From contig JAQISU010000132.1 of the NCBI GenBank assembly GCA_029339505.1, positions 5,682,001 to 5,746,000 on the forward strand: DNA of 64,000 nt, read 5' to 3'. The position numbers and the translations under genes were made by a program. The DNA is from Unio delphinus. Its lineage: Eukaryota > Mollusca > Bivalvia > Unionida > Unionidae. The notes below the pieces were generated by a model. It had not been told where the DNA came from. It searched no databases and saw nothing but the letters and a program-made list of their open reading frames with translations. Below are positions 1 to 10,122 of the stretch, piece after piece (position 1 is the stretch's first letter; every line of letters starts with the position of its first letter).

Positions 1-12
1 TGGTACGGTTAT

Positions 13-2024
13 ATGATTCAACGATTTCAAAGTTGGAAAACAACAATAATAATGTCATCGTCACAAGAAATCCTTCAACGAATAGCAACAAATACTACCA
101 CGACAAAAACAAAATTGATCTCGGTGGTAACGAAAACCCCCGAGTTCAGCGTTGAATTTAATCCTCCGTTGGCAGTATCTGCAATAGCGCTAACACAATT
201 AAGATGCTACTATAGTTGGCCTAATGTGAGATCAACACCGTTCAATGGTAAACCTCCCAATAACAGTTTTACGTTTTCATGGAAAAAAACCGGTACTGAT
301 AAACCTGTATCATATACAATACATATGCCAACGGGCGTATACGATATCGAAGATATCAATGACGCAGTCGTGGAATCAATCCAAGCAATAACAGGACCAA
401 ATATCATCGAAGTCAAGGATGAACCTGATAAATATCCCATTGAAATAAAAGGACACGAGCCGCTGTTGTCAACGGTCATCGAAGTTAACTCACCTGACTA
501 CGCCGTAGATATATACAACAGCTCAATTAGAACCTTATTGGGGTATCCTGAATTGATTCCAGGCACCGTCGACATACAAGATTTACCAAGTGAACCGTTG
601 AGATCCGACTATGTATCCACGAAGGAAGAAAATCATACGTTTGATTATGGTGATGTTGATGATATTCGTTAATTAAAATATAATCCACCAAATTTAGAAA
701 ATATAATTTTTGGTACTAGTATGTATATTAATGTGACTAATTATATAGATGATCGTTTTCATTATTTTCGTCTTCGTTTAATAAATACGATGAATATCAT
801 TCCACCACGCCGAGATAATATCATCAAGTATATAGAGGTGTGTAATAAAATTATCTCTGACTTAGAAAAATTTATTCAGAATTTTAAAAAAGAAGAAGAA
901 GATTTAAAAATCCCGGAAAACATGCGTGAATCACTTGATCCTCGTTTACCAAAATATGACATACCAGCAATGCGTAAAAGACTTAGTGGCACCATCGATG
1001 AAAATTTTCAACGGATTTACCAACGTTGGCTCGATAATCTTCCCGTGGTTTATTATCAATTGCCGGAACCTATCAAATCTGACTTTTTCACTGATGATTT
1101 ACCAGTGATAGATCCTAAATTCAACTACAATTTCGATATTAGTTTTCTACGTCCTCAAGATATTTATAGCAAATACTCATATAATGTCTACGATGGAACA
1201 GAAACTGATACACTTAGCAAATAAGAATACAACGAAAACGGTAAAATAGTATGGAGATTTGCTCTTGGCGATCAAGGTGTATTTGTAATTACAGAGAAAT
1301 CTCTTACTGGGATCTTCAACTCAATGACACAAATGTTCCAGATGAAATTGGGACAATTGAGAGATTATCTACAACGATCACTGTTGCTAGATTTAACAAC
1401 TCAGCGTGATACAATCAAACAACAACAACAACAATTAAATCAAATTATCGCTGATATGAACTTCCTCAATGATAGATTACTTTCGTTTGTATACGAAGAT
1501 AAATCACCAAACAAAGAAAAGTTCCGAAGAGTGTTTTCACGCACCAATGATAATTTAGTATTTATGAAATTCCCCGGGTATAATGTACCAGCGTTGAAAG
1601 CATCATTGAAAAAACTCATTGACGAATTCTTTCCTCTGATTCAGGCGTTATGGTTTAAAATAAATCCTCCCACGGAAATTTTAACATCAACGAATTCAGT
1701 GTACCGCAACAACAAACACAGATCTCCCGGTAACGTTGATATATCATCGGTGATTGCAATACATGTTATCTGTGATGGTATCCTAGGAAGTTTCTCAATT
1801 GATACTTCAAAATCAAACAGCGCCAACCAAGGATATATCATGTACACGTTTTCTCCAGACGTATCACCAGGAAGTCTTATAGTGAAAACCCACCTAATTT
1901 GACTTATCTCGAGCCCATTAATCCATTTCTGTCCAAGATGAATTTTTCAATAACCGACCAAGAATTTAACCTAATTGACCGTCGCGGGGAAACACTACAA
2001 ATAACGCTAGATGTAAAGTCCTAA
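13..2024 (+). pseudogene. Capsid-like (penton/fiber-type) protein with inserted duplicated domain, broken
   Basis: One reading frame runs from the ATG at 13 to about 1880, interrupted only by TAA at 670-672 and TAA at 1222-1224. The conserved C-terminus (about 1884-2024, ending TAA 2022-2024) is in another frame, so a small indel lies near 1876-1884. The first about 190 codons (motif PTGVYDIEDIN) and the last about 95 codons (ICDGILGSF, then ITDQEFNLIDRRGE) look like the two ends of a beta-rich structural protein common in Polinton-like elements. Between them lie two diverged copies of a helical unit with the pattern P-x-Y-(D/N)-x-P-A-(M/L) followed by IDExF. The family call comes from recognising these patterns; the fiber role is inference. 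An alternative is two or three separate genes. Confidence 0.55.
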
Positions 2025-2100
2025 AGGACTTTCAAAATCATAAACGATTTTCAGGTCCTAAAGAACTTTCAATTAAAAAGAAACTAAAACAGTTTTAATA

Positions 2101-2406
2101 ATGTATCAGCACACGTTAGTATCTATCCATGATAAAGAACTCCTTGAAAACGCTATCAGAGAGGTATTCGGAGGCAACACAACAAGTGAATTATACGTGG
2201 ATATAGTCATAGATAATCTAGGCACGGAAAGGTTTCTATTGACGAATTATCAAATGTTAAATCTTCAGCAAAACGTTATAACCGTAGTACGATTAAACCG
2301 TGATCAAATAATGCAATACGCCCATTCATGCCTGTCCATGCAAAATCTTAAAAAAATCCTAAAATTATTCATTGAAAATCGAAGGATTTCACGATTTCAG
2401 AGCTAA
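2101..2406 (+). CDS. Unknown small protein (101 aa) of element A
   Basis: An ATG at 2101 opens a 101-codon frame ending TAA at 2404-2406. The protein is mixed charge, with no signal peptide, membrane segment or cysteine pattern; its C-terminal third is Lys/Ile/Leu-rich and probably helical. It follows the capsid-like gene on the same strand and faces the convergent gene at 2594-2953 across a large inverted repeat. I do not recognise the family. Base composition matches the neighbouring element genes. Confidence 0.5.
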   Translation: MYQHTLVSIHDKELLENAIREVFGGNTTSELYVDIVIDNLGTERFLLTNYQMLNLQQNVITVVRLNRDQIMQYAHSCLSMQNLKKILKLFIENRRISRFQS

Positions 2407-2430
2407 AAAAATCACTGTATAAGTATTATA

Positions 2431-2590
2431 CTTCCTTGTTGTCATACACACTAACAGGTATCACATTATACAATTATACTTGTTATTGTTGACACAGGTT
2501 TACAAACTTTGTTCTAGTTGAGTGCGCGCTTCACAGGTAGTATAATTATACATGCGTTTCACATTACCTGTGTATATACAACAAGGAGGC
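2431..2590. repeat. Long imperfect inverted repeat between two convergent genes
   Basis: Arms of about 50 nt at 2431-2482 and 2540-2590 are imperfect reverse complements. They share a TCCTTGTTGT block, an ACAGGTA block and a TATAATTATAC-like block. The repeat fills the space between the stop codons of the convergent genes at 2406 and 2594. A two-way transcription end or RNA hairpin is a reasonable guess. Confidence 0.6.
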
Positions 2591-2593
2591 TCT

Positions 2594-2953
2594 CTACGCG
2601 TGGGAATCAGCCTGCTCGATTAGAGTTTTTATCTGTCTCACCTTACAATTAATAATTTTTCTTTGCTCGCATTCAGAACTTAAATGTTTCCGTATATCTT
2701 CTACGATCTTACATAATGGTACAAACACATTGACATCTTCAACATTAACTAAACTCTCACGTAAGGATTTTTGAATGAGCTTAATTAAATAATACTGCTT
2801 AGCGAGTACATACTTTCCATTGTTTTGTGCAAATTCCATATCCTCAAAATCGGTCATGATTTGATCACAATCTAACCCCGAACATAGTTTTATATTTTGA
2901 TCTTCAAGCTTGTTAATTTCAGAAATAATACATCTGATATTTTCAGAATTCAT
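2594..2953 (-). CDS. Unknown helical protein (119 aa) of element A
   Basis: The frame starts at ATG 2951-2953, with an AT-rich TATATAT run just upstream, and ends TAG at 2594-2596. The product is predicted to be largely helical, with regular Leu/Ile spacing (residues about 5-25 and 45-115) and four scattered cysteines that form no clear zinc site. No membrane segment is visible. It is convergent with the gene ending at 2406. I do not recognise it; a virion or regulatory coiled-coil protein would fit but nothing proves it. Confidence 0.5.
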   Translation of the reverse strand: MNSENIRCIISEINKLEDQNIKLCSGLDCDQIMTDFEDMEFAQNNGKYVLAKQYYLIKLIQKSLRESLVNVEDVNVFVPLCKIVEDIRKHLSSECEQRKIINCKVRQIKTLIEQADSHA

Positions 2954-2987
2954 ATATATGAAAAAGTATATTTGTTTAATTGATGAG

Positions 2988-3080
2988 TGGAAACTCTTTG
3001 AGTGAAAAACTCTTTGAGTGGAAACTCACAAAATGAATTCTGGACCCGCTAAGGTGTTGGTCATCTTAGCATGTCCAGAA
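2988..3080. repeat. Short palindromic repeats and a stem-loop
   Basis: A block near 2988-3029 repeats GAGTG(G/A)AAACTC-type units that are themselves inverted repeats. Directly after it, 3038-3053 and 3065-3080 pair at 14 of 16 positions with an 11-nt loop. The block lies just upstream of the start of the gene at 2594-2953, where a regulatory role is possible. Confidence 0.6.
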
Positions 3081-3099
3081 ACTTAATGCGATTATGGGA

Positions 3100-3600
3100 T
3101 GATGATGGTTATATACAATGGATGACGACGGCACATTCAACCCCACGATCTAGTGTGTATGGCGGTTGTATTATACATATACGACGGCACAATTACACAT
3201 CACCGTTTTGAACCCCCTTAATGTATAAATATACACCAAGGGCGTCCAACGGTTACATATAATCATGAAGCGTATTCCCCACGAGTAGAGTCTAACTCGG
3301 ATAGCGGGTTTGACCTACAAGAGGATACATTTGGCGAATCACGCACGGACAGCACACAACAATAGATTATAATGTGATTATGATTATATACAGATGTAAT
3401 GTGGTTATATACAGTGCAATGAATGACGACGGCACAACAATAGATTATAATGATTATGGTTATATACACTGCAATGAATGACGACGGCACAACAATAGAT
3501 TATAATGACAATGGTATAATACAAATGAATTGATTCAATGACAATGGATGAATGATAATGGTATATATGTACAATGAATTGATTCAATGACAATGGATGA
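3100..3600. repeat. Degenerate minisatellite (about 55-bp unit)
   Basis: Blocks containing GACGACGGCACAACAATAG, TTATAATGA and GTTATATACA recur between 3100 and 3600 with small changes and internal shortening; ATTGATTCAATGACAATGGATGA is also doubled near the right end. Short reading frames crossing it are products of the repeat. No gene is seen here. Confidence 0.7.
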
Positions 3601-3615
3601 CGGGGGTGGGTCTAC

Positions 3616-3712
3616 ATTCATACGTGATCATTACAACCTAAACAAAATCCTAGGTTGTATGAATAACAAAAGATACCCATACACCTGGGAAGTGTATAAG
3701 TGTAATGATCAC
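3616..3712. repeat. Nested inverted repeats able to form a branched fold
   Basis: GTGATCATTACA at 3624-3635 is matched by its reverse complement at 3701-3712. Inside lie the hairpin ACAACCTA/TAGGTTGT (3633-3640 with 3651-3658) and a short ATACAC/GTGTAT hairpin near 3680-3697. ATTCATAC/GTATGAAT offers an alternative outer stem. The block is in the non-coding stretch upstream of the HNH gene's 3' side. Confidence 0.6.
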
Positions 3713-4089
3713 CTGTATGATTTTCGACCACGAAAACCCCCAATAACATAAGACGCTTTTAACGTATATAAGTCGTTGTTACACGACTAACACACAGGGC
3801 GGTGTGGTGATTTTATTCTTGTTGTGTTTAAATAATGATCACTGACAACGTTGAAGTAACACATAATACTTGAAAAACACACTAAAACAAAGAATTAAAT
3901 ACGACGTGTATATAAAACAGCTATGTTAGTGCTCTACAAAAAGACAAAATTGATTATGTGTTGTTCAGATTCATAACAGCGAAACCAACCAATCAGAAAT
4001 CAATGACTGTGTTTAAGATCCATAACTGTGTCATTGGTGATTTATCACTCGCGTTATACCTAAGGGAGTTATTCCCCTTAATGCTATGG
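3713..4089. other. Non-coding stretch of element A
   Basis: No convincing reading frame is seen. It is AT-rich and contains a TATATAAG-like box near 3766-3773. It ends at the stop of the HNH gene on the minus strand. Confidence 0.5.
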
Positions 4090-4581
4090 TTATACATAAG
4101 TAAACCTAATTCTGTTTTTAAAACGCTTCAAAAATGAAGATAGATGAATTCCTTCTGCAACGCATTGAATAGAATACGGATAAATATCGAAATACCTACC
4201 GGCGCTATTCAAAGATTGAAAAACTATTTCCTCGTTATTTTCAGTATTAATTGATTTTACGGGTCTAGCTTTATTCGAGTATTTCCCAGTCCCACCTCGT
4301 TTGGTGTTTTCACTCTGAGAGATAGCTTGTAGATTTGATAAAGAATTATTAGTCCTAATACCATCAATGTGATCAATAACAAGGCCATCCTTGATCAATC
4401 CATTAAACACTTCATATATGAAACGGTGATTGAGATATTTTTTCCCTCTAGTAGTAAAACACAAATACCCCATACTATTGTCCAATCCAACAATCTTCTT
4501 GAGTTTACAGTGTCTAATAACACCATCACGAGAGGCTTCATAGTTGGTGATCACGGGATGTCTTTGAAATTCTTGGTTCAT
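4090..4581 (-). CDS. HNH endonuclease with NUMOD-type DNA-binding domain
   Basis: The 163-aa product starts at ATG 4579-4581. The N-terminal part (residues about 5-50) resembles a NUMOD4-type segment. The HNH core is at about 52-95, with HRFIYEVFNG followed by VIDHIDGIRTNN and LSNLQAISQSEN, the His-Asn pattern of HNH_3 enzymes. Residues about 107-150 (ARPVKSI, FQSLNSAGR) resemble a NUMOD1 helix-turn-helix. Such proteins nick or cut DNA as homing enzymes and are common in phages and large DNA viruses. The frame is intact although nearby genes are broken. It lies on the opposite strand to the polymerase gene. A role in element spread or rivalry is inference. Confidence 0.8.
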   Translation of the reverse strand: MNQEFQRHPVITNYEASRDGVIRHCKLKKIVGLDNSMGYLCFTTRGKKYLNHRFIYEVFNGLIKDGLVIDHIDGIRTNNSLSNLQAISQSENTKRGGTGKYSNKARPVKSINTENNEEIVFQSLNSAGRYFDIYPYSIQCVAEGIHLSSFLKRFKNRIRFTYV

Positions 4582-4700
4582 TTATATACATAATATTTTA
4601 TTTGTCTAAATCATTATTTGGTTGAGATATATTATTTGAAAATCTTTCTATGTAGTCCTGAGCAGTTTTTATAATCCTGTCATTGACGTCATTGACAGAG

Positions 4701-4934
4701 TCAGGATTTTTGACTTTTTTTGTCATAATAACGCTTCAACTCTCTATAACGGTTACCACCACAACTAATACATAACTGTGATTTGCCTCTAACATCTACC
4801 CCACAATACAGGCACGGGAGAGGACCTTTCGAACCATTTCTCACACTTTGCATATGATACCCACAGAACTCATTTCTGCATGATTTATTACACACGGTTA
4901 CTGATCCAATCATGAGCCATTTGCAATGATTCAT
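4701..4934 (-). CDS. Small Cys-rich zinc-binding protein (77 aa)
   Basis: It starts at ATG 4932-4934 and stops with TGA. Cysteines and histidines are arranged as C-x3-C, then C-x2-H, then two CxxCG knuckles (CLYCG near residue 41 and CISCG near residue 55), followed by a basic tail. This predicts one or two small zinc sites, so a nucleic-acid or protein adaptor. I recall similar short proteins in animal Polinton-like elements but cannot give a function. It sits between the HNH gene and the polymerase gene, divergent from the latter by 43 bp, so the two may share control sequence. Confidence 0.6.
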   Translation of the reverse strand: MNHCKWLMIGSVTVCNKSCRNEFCGYHMQSVRNGSKGPLPCLYCGVDVRGKSQLCISCGGNRYRELKRYYDKKSQKS

Positions 4935-4977
4935 TATATAAAAACCTTTTTATTTAAATACTTGTTTTAATTATAAT

Positions 4978-5340
4978 ATGAAGGAATTCAAGAGATTATC
5001 GAAAATTAAACCTAAATTCAATTTCGATAGAGTATCTGATACACCAAAACGTTTTATAGACGGTAGTATGAAAGAGTTCAAGAGATTATCGAAAATTAAA
5101 CCCGGATTTAATCGGGATAGAGTCTCTGTTAAACCAAAACGTTTTATAGACGATAGTATGAAAGAGTTCAAGAGATTATCGAAAATTAAACCCGGATTTA
5201 ATCGGGATAGAGTCTCTGTTAAACCAAAACGTTTTATAGACGATAGTATGAAAGAGTTCAAGAGATTATCGAAAATTAAACCCGGATTTAATCGGGATAC
5301 TAAATTCGATCTCGATAGAATCTCTGATATGAAGGAGTTC
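4978..5340 (+). repeat. 90-bp coding tandem repeat (30-aa unit)
   Basis: About four copies of a 90-bp unit encode MKEFKRLSKIKPGFNRDRVS-type repeats, with a shorter diverged copy to about 5420. Copies two and three are nearly identical in DNA, so the array grew recently. The unit is basic (Lys/Arg-rich). It forms the N-terminus of the polymerase-helicase gene if the frameshift near 5500 is discounted. Confidence 0.8.
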
Positions 5341-8300
5341 GAGAGATTATCAAAAATTAATCCTTGGAAAAATGCTAGATTTAATCTCGATAAAATCTTT
5401 GATATACCAAAAAGTCTAATAGATGACAAAACCATGTTGAGTAAAATCAGCGACTGTTTTAATGAATTTAAGCGCGATGGAGCATCTCATACATGGTCGC
5501 ATTTCGAATTATACATGACGATGTCAATGTACCCGTAATCGATGCTACCATGAACGATACAAGAGCAGCTGAGATAATCTCACATCTTGGCGAGCCAAGG
5601 GGGAAATCCAAGGATGTAAAATCCAAAGGCTTTTCATGGAAAATCAAAGATTTTCAACAAAGTAATTCCCAGAGGTACTTTTTCAGAATAAAATTCATTA
5701 TCAAAGTCGAAGGTGAATGGATTATCAGGGATAAATTTGAACCAATTCTCAAGGATAAAAAAACTGTCATTGTGAGTAGAGATTCCAAACCAGGAATTTT
5801 AACTGGAATTGACAAACCATACTATGAGAGATCTTACCCTGTAACAGCAGTTGTTTACGGAATATATCGGCTAAATGATAAACCCGATATTGCAAAACTA
5901 GCACCTATGAAAACGGCGTCATCATTGACTTCGTCAAGGCTCAATTGTGTAGCAACACGGGTAATGGAACACTTCACGAATGCATCCCGGGGAAACAAAT
6001 TAACTGAACAACGACGTAAAAAAATAACCGAATGGGGACTGACAGTGGAACAGCATGGGGCAACAATTCAAGATATAGCTAAATTAGAAGCATCATTAAA
6101 ATTTCCAATATCAGTAGCGACGATAACCAGAGAAGTATTATACGAACCGAAATATCAATCGCGAGGAGCTCCAATTAAAATTATTGATCATAACAAACAC
6201 GCGTGGACACCTGCAGTAATGGTATTTCCACGAGAACGAATCGTGAAATATATCCCCGGGGAATTTTCCGGGGAGTTTTGTAAGGATGTGTTCAACGAAG
6301 AGAGGTTATTCGATTATATTCATGCGTTGTGTAAAGATGATCCTGTGTCAGTGTGGCTACTTCGCAGCGCTGAAGATTCAGAATTGAGATTTGATTAGTT
6401 TGTAAGACCGAATGGAGAATTATATCGCACTGAAGAGTTACACTCGAAGATGAAAAAAAACGCTGTAAAATACTCGAATAATTTCCCTGAAAAACTACTC
6501 ACGGATAGTTTTACGATTCCATCAGTGGTAGCTCATTTTGCACGAGAAAAGAACTCATGGCGTCCAACACTAAGTGATTTTCTCGAAGATGTTAAATCAA
6601 GCTGTCTTGAATTCGGTCATGGAGGACTGTGGAATACAAAATACCACCGCGAGGGTATGATTTCAATTGATATATCAGCGTGTTATCCAGGGAGTTTTCT
6701 CGGATATGGAGAATGTGCTAAGTACTTTAAACGATTTGGACACCCCACACATGAAATGACTCGTGTTTCGGTTAATGGTCCATTGCCTGATTTTGACTTA
6801 ACTGGATTCGCTCGTGTGGTATCATTTGAATTAGCGTCAAGATTACATCCGTTTAGTTATGTTTGGATTGGTAGACATATGTCTGTGAAACACTGGATGC
6901 CAAATGTGCTATTGAGATACATGATTGATTGTGGTATGCTGATATCGCTGATTATTTCCGAAGCAATTATATGCTATCGAGCTCAGAAAGAAGTTTGGCT
7001 ACCACAACCCGATCTAGATGATATAATACGCGAACAACGAAAACAATTTCCTGATTTCAATGAACAACAAATCATGGATTGGTCTAGGCAGTTATTTGAA
7101 ACTGAAAATGGACTAGCAAAAGATTTTGGACGAAAAATAATCGGTAAATTTACTCAAGGTGGAAGATATGACAATGCAAAATACTCTTCGCGGTTGATCA
7201 TAGACGAAGCTGAATACGATTTTATCACAGCGGATTTAACGAATCAAGGAAAACTTGTAACTCGTAAAGATGCTTTTCTATCCAATGGGACTATGTTAGG
7301 TACAATTGTTACCTACTGTGATGGATATAGTTCCCAGTATACACACTTAAGATCATCTATGCTCGGTTATTCTACTATTAATCTATTTTCGATGATAAAT
7401 AGATTTCCTAATACCGCGGTTAGAGTAGCCACTGATTCGATGTATATACATGACAAATACAAATCAGCAGTGGCTGAGTTCACATCCCCGGAGGAAGCGT
7501 GGGGATGTTGGAGATTTAAAAAGGAGACGCTACACGAGTATTGTGAATCGGCAGATGTTACCATGGACGATAAATAATTGAAAAGCAACCAATTATCAGA
7601 ATTTTCTAATGCACCACCGATATCTGATCCGATTACGCGATATAAAATCGTTTATTTGAACGGTTGTGGAGGATCAGGAAAGACAACACGAGTAATTAAT
7701 TTATTCAAGGATAAAATCAACATGAATGCGTTAACACCAACTCACAAACTTGCCAGGGACATAAAACAACGAGATGTAAAAAATTCTGGTACTTATCACA
7801 GCTTCTTCCGATGGAGCGGTGATAAATGGACCCCTGAAAGAATGGGAAATAAATATATTCCACCGGTGATATTATGGGATGAAATTTGTACTGTACCGTT
7901 ACATATATTAAAAATGTTTCTTGGCTGGTTAAAAACGAAAAATACAAAAATTATTATGTGTGGCGATCATGGTTAACCATCGCCAATTTTCGGTGAACCA
8001 CCTCATGACTGGCTCAAAGATCACGTTGATCATTACGAAGAGATGAACGATGACATTAAATCGTTAGATGAAGTATTAAAGGAGTTGAAACAACTAATTA
8101 GATTACAACCGGATAGAATCCAATGTGAAATAGCTCGTGAAATAATTTCGGAAACACCATTAAAAGATTTCTGGGAAACGTGGAGACCAAACGATTTGAT
8201 AGTAGCAAGTAGAAAAATAGTCAGAGATAAACTTCAGATGAAATTATTTGAATTACATAAATGTAAATTTGCAACACTTCCAGTACCGTTGTGTTATAGA

Positions 8301-8699
8301 CCTTCAGATACACGAAAGCAGAATATTTTCGTTGACATTCCTGGACAACGTGAAAGGCAGAATTTAGTGTTAAATTATATTGTGCTGGTTGATATCAGCG
8401 TCGTCGAAGATGCATTGAGTGCTGATAAATCCCCGTGGACGTTAGGTTATGCAGCGACAATACACTCTTCACAGGGATTAACTATCACAGACACAAATGT
8501 TTGGATAGTAGATAATCGCATTGAGTGGTCAAATTTAGTTTATCTTGCAGTGGCTAGAGTACGAAGTATAAATCAACTTCGAAGAATTGTTGTTGACGAA
8601 GTCAGTGACGATAATGACACTTCAATAAGTGATATTGTCAGCGTTGATAGAGTCAAGGACATAATCACCTGTAGTTGTTGTCGAGTAAATCCTCGCTGA
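4978..8699 (+). pseudogene. Polymerase (family B-like palm) fused to SF1 helicase, broken
   Basis: A frame starting at ATG 4978 shifts near 5466-5530, then stays in one frame to 8699 with in-frame TAG 6396-6398, TAA 7575-7577 and TAA 7974-7976. Order of parts: an N-terminal 30-residue repeat array; a conserved linker region (5493-6398); a palm with motif A IDISACYPGSF (near 6660-6695) and motif C VATDSMYIH (near 7425-7455); then a helicase with Walker A NGCGGSGKTT (near 7660-7690), Walker B-like ILWDEIC (near 7870-7890), motif III CGDHG ending on a stop (7960-7976), and the late motifs TIHSSQGLTI and LAVARVRS (8455-8570). No proofreading exonuclease motifs are seen. Related fusions occur in other animal and fungal genomes as I recall. 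The intact version would replicate the element; this copy appears dead. Confidence 0.75.
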
Positions 8700-9588
8700 G
8701 GAGCAGTTGAATCCAGTTTATAGATTGCTGGTCTAGAAACGCTAGCGTTTTCACCCGTAGATCGTGTTATACTAGATATTTTATGTACGGTGACACTCCA
8801 AATAGGATCAGTAGCTCTTTTTTTACCACCCTCAAGCTCTCCTGGTTCGTATAAGTACCTTACAGTGACATTACTACCAAGAATTGGTTCCTTGAAATCT
8901 TTTTGTGGTTGTACGGGTATAAACTTTTTTTTTAATAGCGTTGTTAGGTTTCATGTTGATTGTTCTAGTAATCTCATTATTGATTGCGGTAACTACACCT
9001 GGTAATCTCTTAACCCATTCACGGGATCGTTTATCCTGGATGAATTCTTTCGCGTATTGATATCCAAATAACCGCTCAGCAAGTGTCCGATTAAATCGTT
9101 CAACAAATGCCTGATCGCGATGTAACGCAGTGTGTCCTCGTCGTAACGTGGTATTATGATGTTTCATCACTGTTAAAACAGCGCCTTGAAATTCCTTACC
9201 AAGATCAACTTGTAATAGATTTGGCCAACGCAGAGGACCTCGTCGATAAATCCTTTCAAATGAAGAAGCCACTTCAGCTGATGATTTTGTCCTTAGCGGC
9301 TCTGCTTGTTTGTATCGACTTGCAATATCAACTACGGTTAACGCGTATTTGTAACCGCGTTCATGTGGCAGAAATAATATATCAGCTTGATGAACTTCAT
9401 TAGAAACTGTCACATCAAAGCGCGAGTAGTTAATTTGTTTAGGCGGACGTAGATAAATTTGCCATATCGCCTGTTTGGATAACCAATCCGCCGATGTAGT
9501 TTTTTTTTACTTTTGCAGCGCTAGCGAGTTTACTAATTGCTGCCTTACCTCTCCAGTATCCTCTCGGAGAATAGTAAATAGATTTCAT
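8640..9588 (-). pseudogene. Retroviral-type integrase (rve) of element A, broken
   Basis: The ATG at 9588 begins an N-terminal stretch (about 27 codons) that leaves frame at a run of nine A (minus strand) near 9500-9508. The catalytic core follows in the next frame to 8874: HQADILFLP and the first Asp, LQVDLGKEF with the second Asp, and AFVERFNRTL with the Glu give the D,D,E set. The conserved C-terminal part (VRYLYEPGELEGG) is in yet another frame below 8876 and runs to about 8640, overlapping the 3' end of the convergent helicase. Polinton integrases insert the element with 6-bp duplications. Two frameshifts make this copy a likely pseudogene unless the A-run is slippery. Confidence 0.75.
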
Positions 9589-9595
9589 GTTGTTA

Positions 9596-10097
9596 TTAAT
9601 TACCCGCACCAAATATTAATTTACCTTTCATGGCGGATTTTATCAACCACGAGGCTAATTTTTCTTTTAACGATTTATCTGGAATAGCATTCAACGCGTG
9701 AATCAACGCTACATCTGCGAGATGACGCTGTTGTAGATCACCACTACGGTAAGCTATATCATGTACACGACACGCTTCATCGATAGCGTTTATAGGATTT
9801 TCCCCCGGATTAGGATTATCATGACTATCAAGTCTTATATCTAATTGTGTTCCCGGTCCACAATAACTATAACCGGGAAGGTGTTTTTCACCTGGATATT
9901 TTGACCATGGTAACCCTGGGAGTTTAGCTAACTTAGTGGCGATATCACCTCCGAGTTTTTTTTTTTTTGAAATCGATATTTTTTGTACCGCATATTTCAC
10001 ACTTGCCGGTGACCGCGCTTCTGTTATTTTTTGTGGTAACAGTCGTTGGGTCAATAGTCGATGTACGCTTCCTACATTTCACACAATATAGATCCAT
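9596..10097 (-). pseudogene. Phospholipase A2-like protein with N-terminal zinc site
   Basis: ATG at 10095-10097 begins a Cys-rich head with two CxxC pairs (CVKC near residue 5 and CEIC near residue 34). A run of 13 A on the minus strand (9956-9968) then shifts the frame; the second part ends at 9596. The PLA2 domain shows the calcium-loop pattern GYSYCGPGT (near 9860-9885) and the catalytic His-Asp in EACRVHDIAY (near 9755-9785). Parvovirus VP1 and several Polinton-like elements use such domains for membrane exit after entry. If the run were 12 A the gene would be whole. It is divergent from the ATPase with about 25 bp between starts. Confidence 0.75.
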
Positions 10098-10122
10098 AAC
10101 TATATTTATGTTATATCAACAA

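Noticed and set aside
4971..5435. Minus-strand open frame of 154 codons
   Set aside because: It is the mirror of the plus-strand 90-bp repeat and has no motif of its own.
670..7976. Firm claim that element A uses a ciliate-type genetic code
   Set aside because: Only five stops, accompanied by frameshifts and a dead Walker A site. Normal TAA ends fit the small genes well. Kept only as a low-weight alternative.
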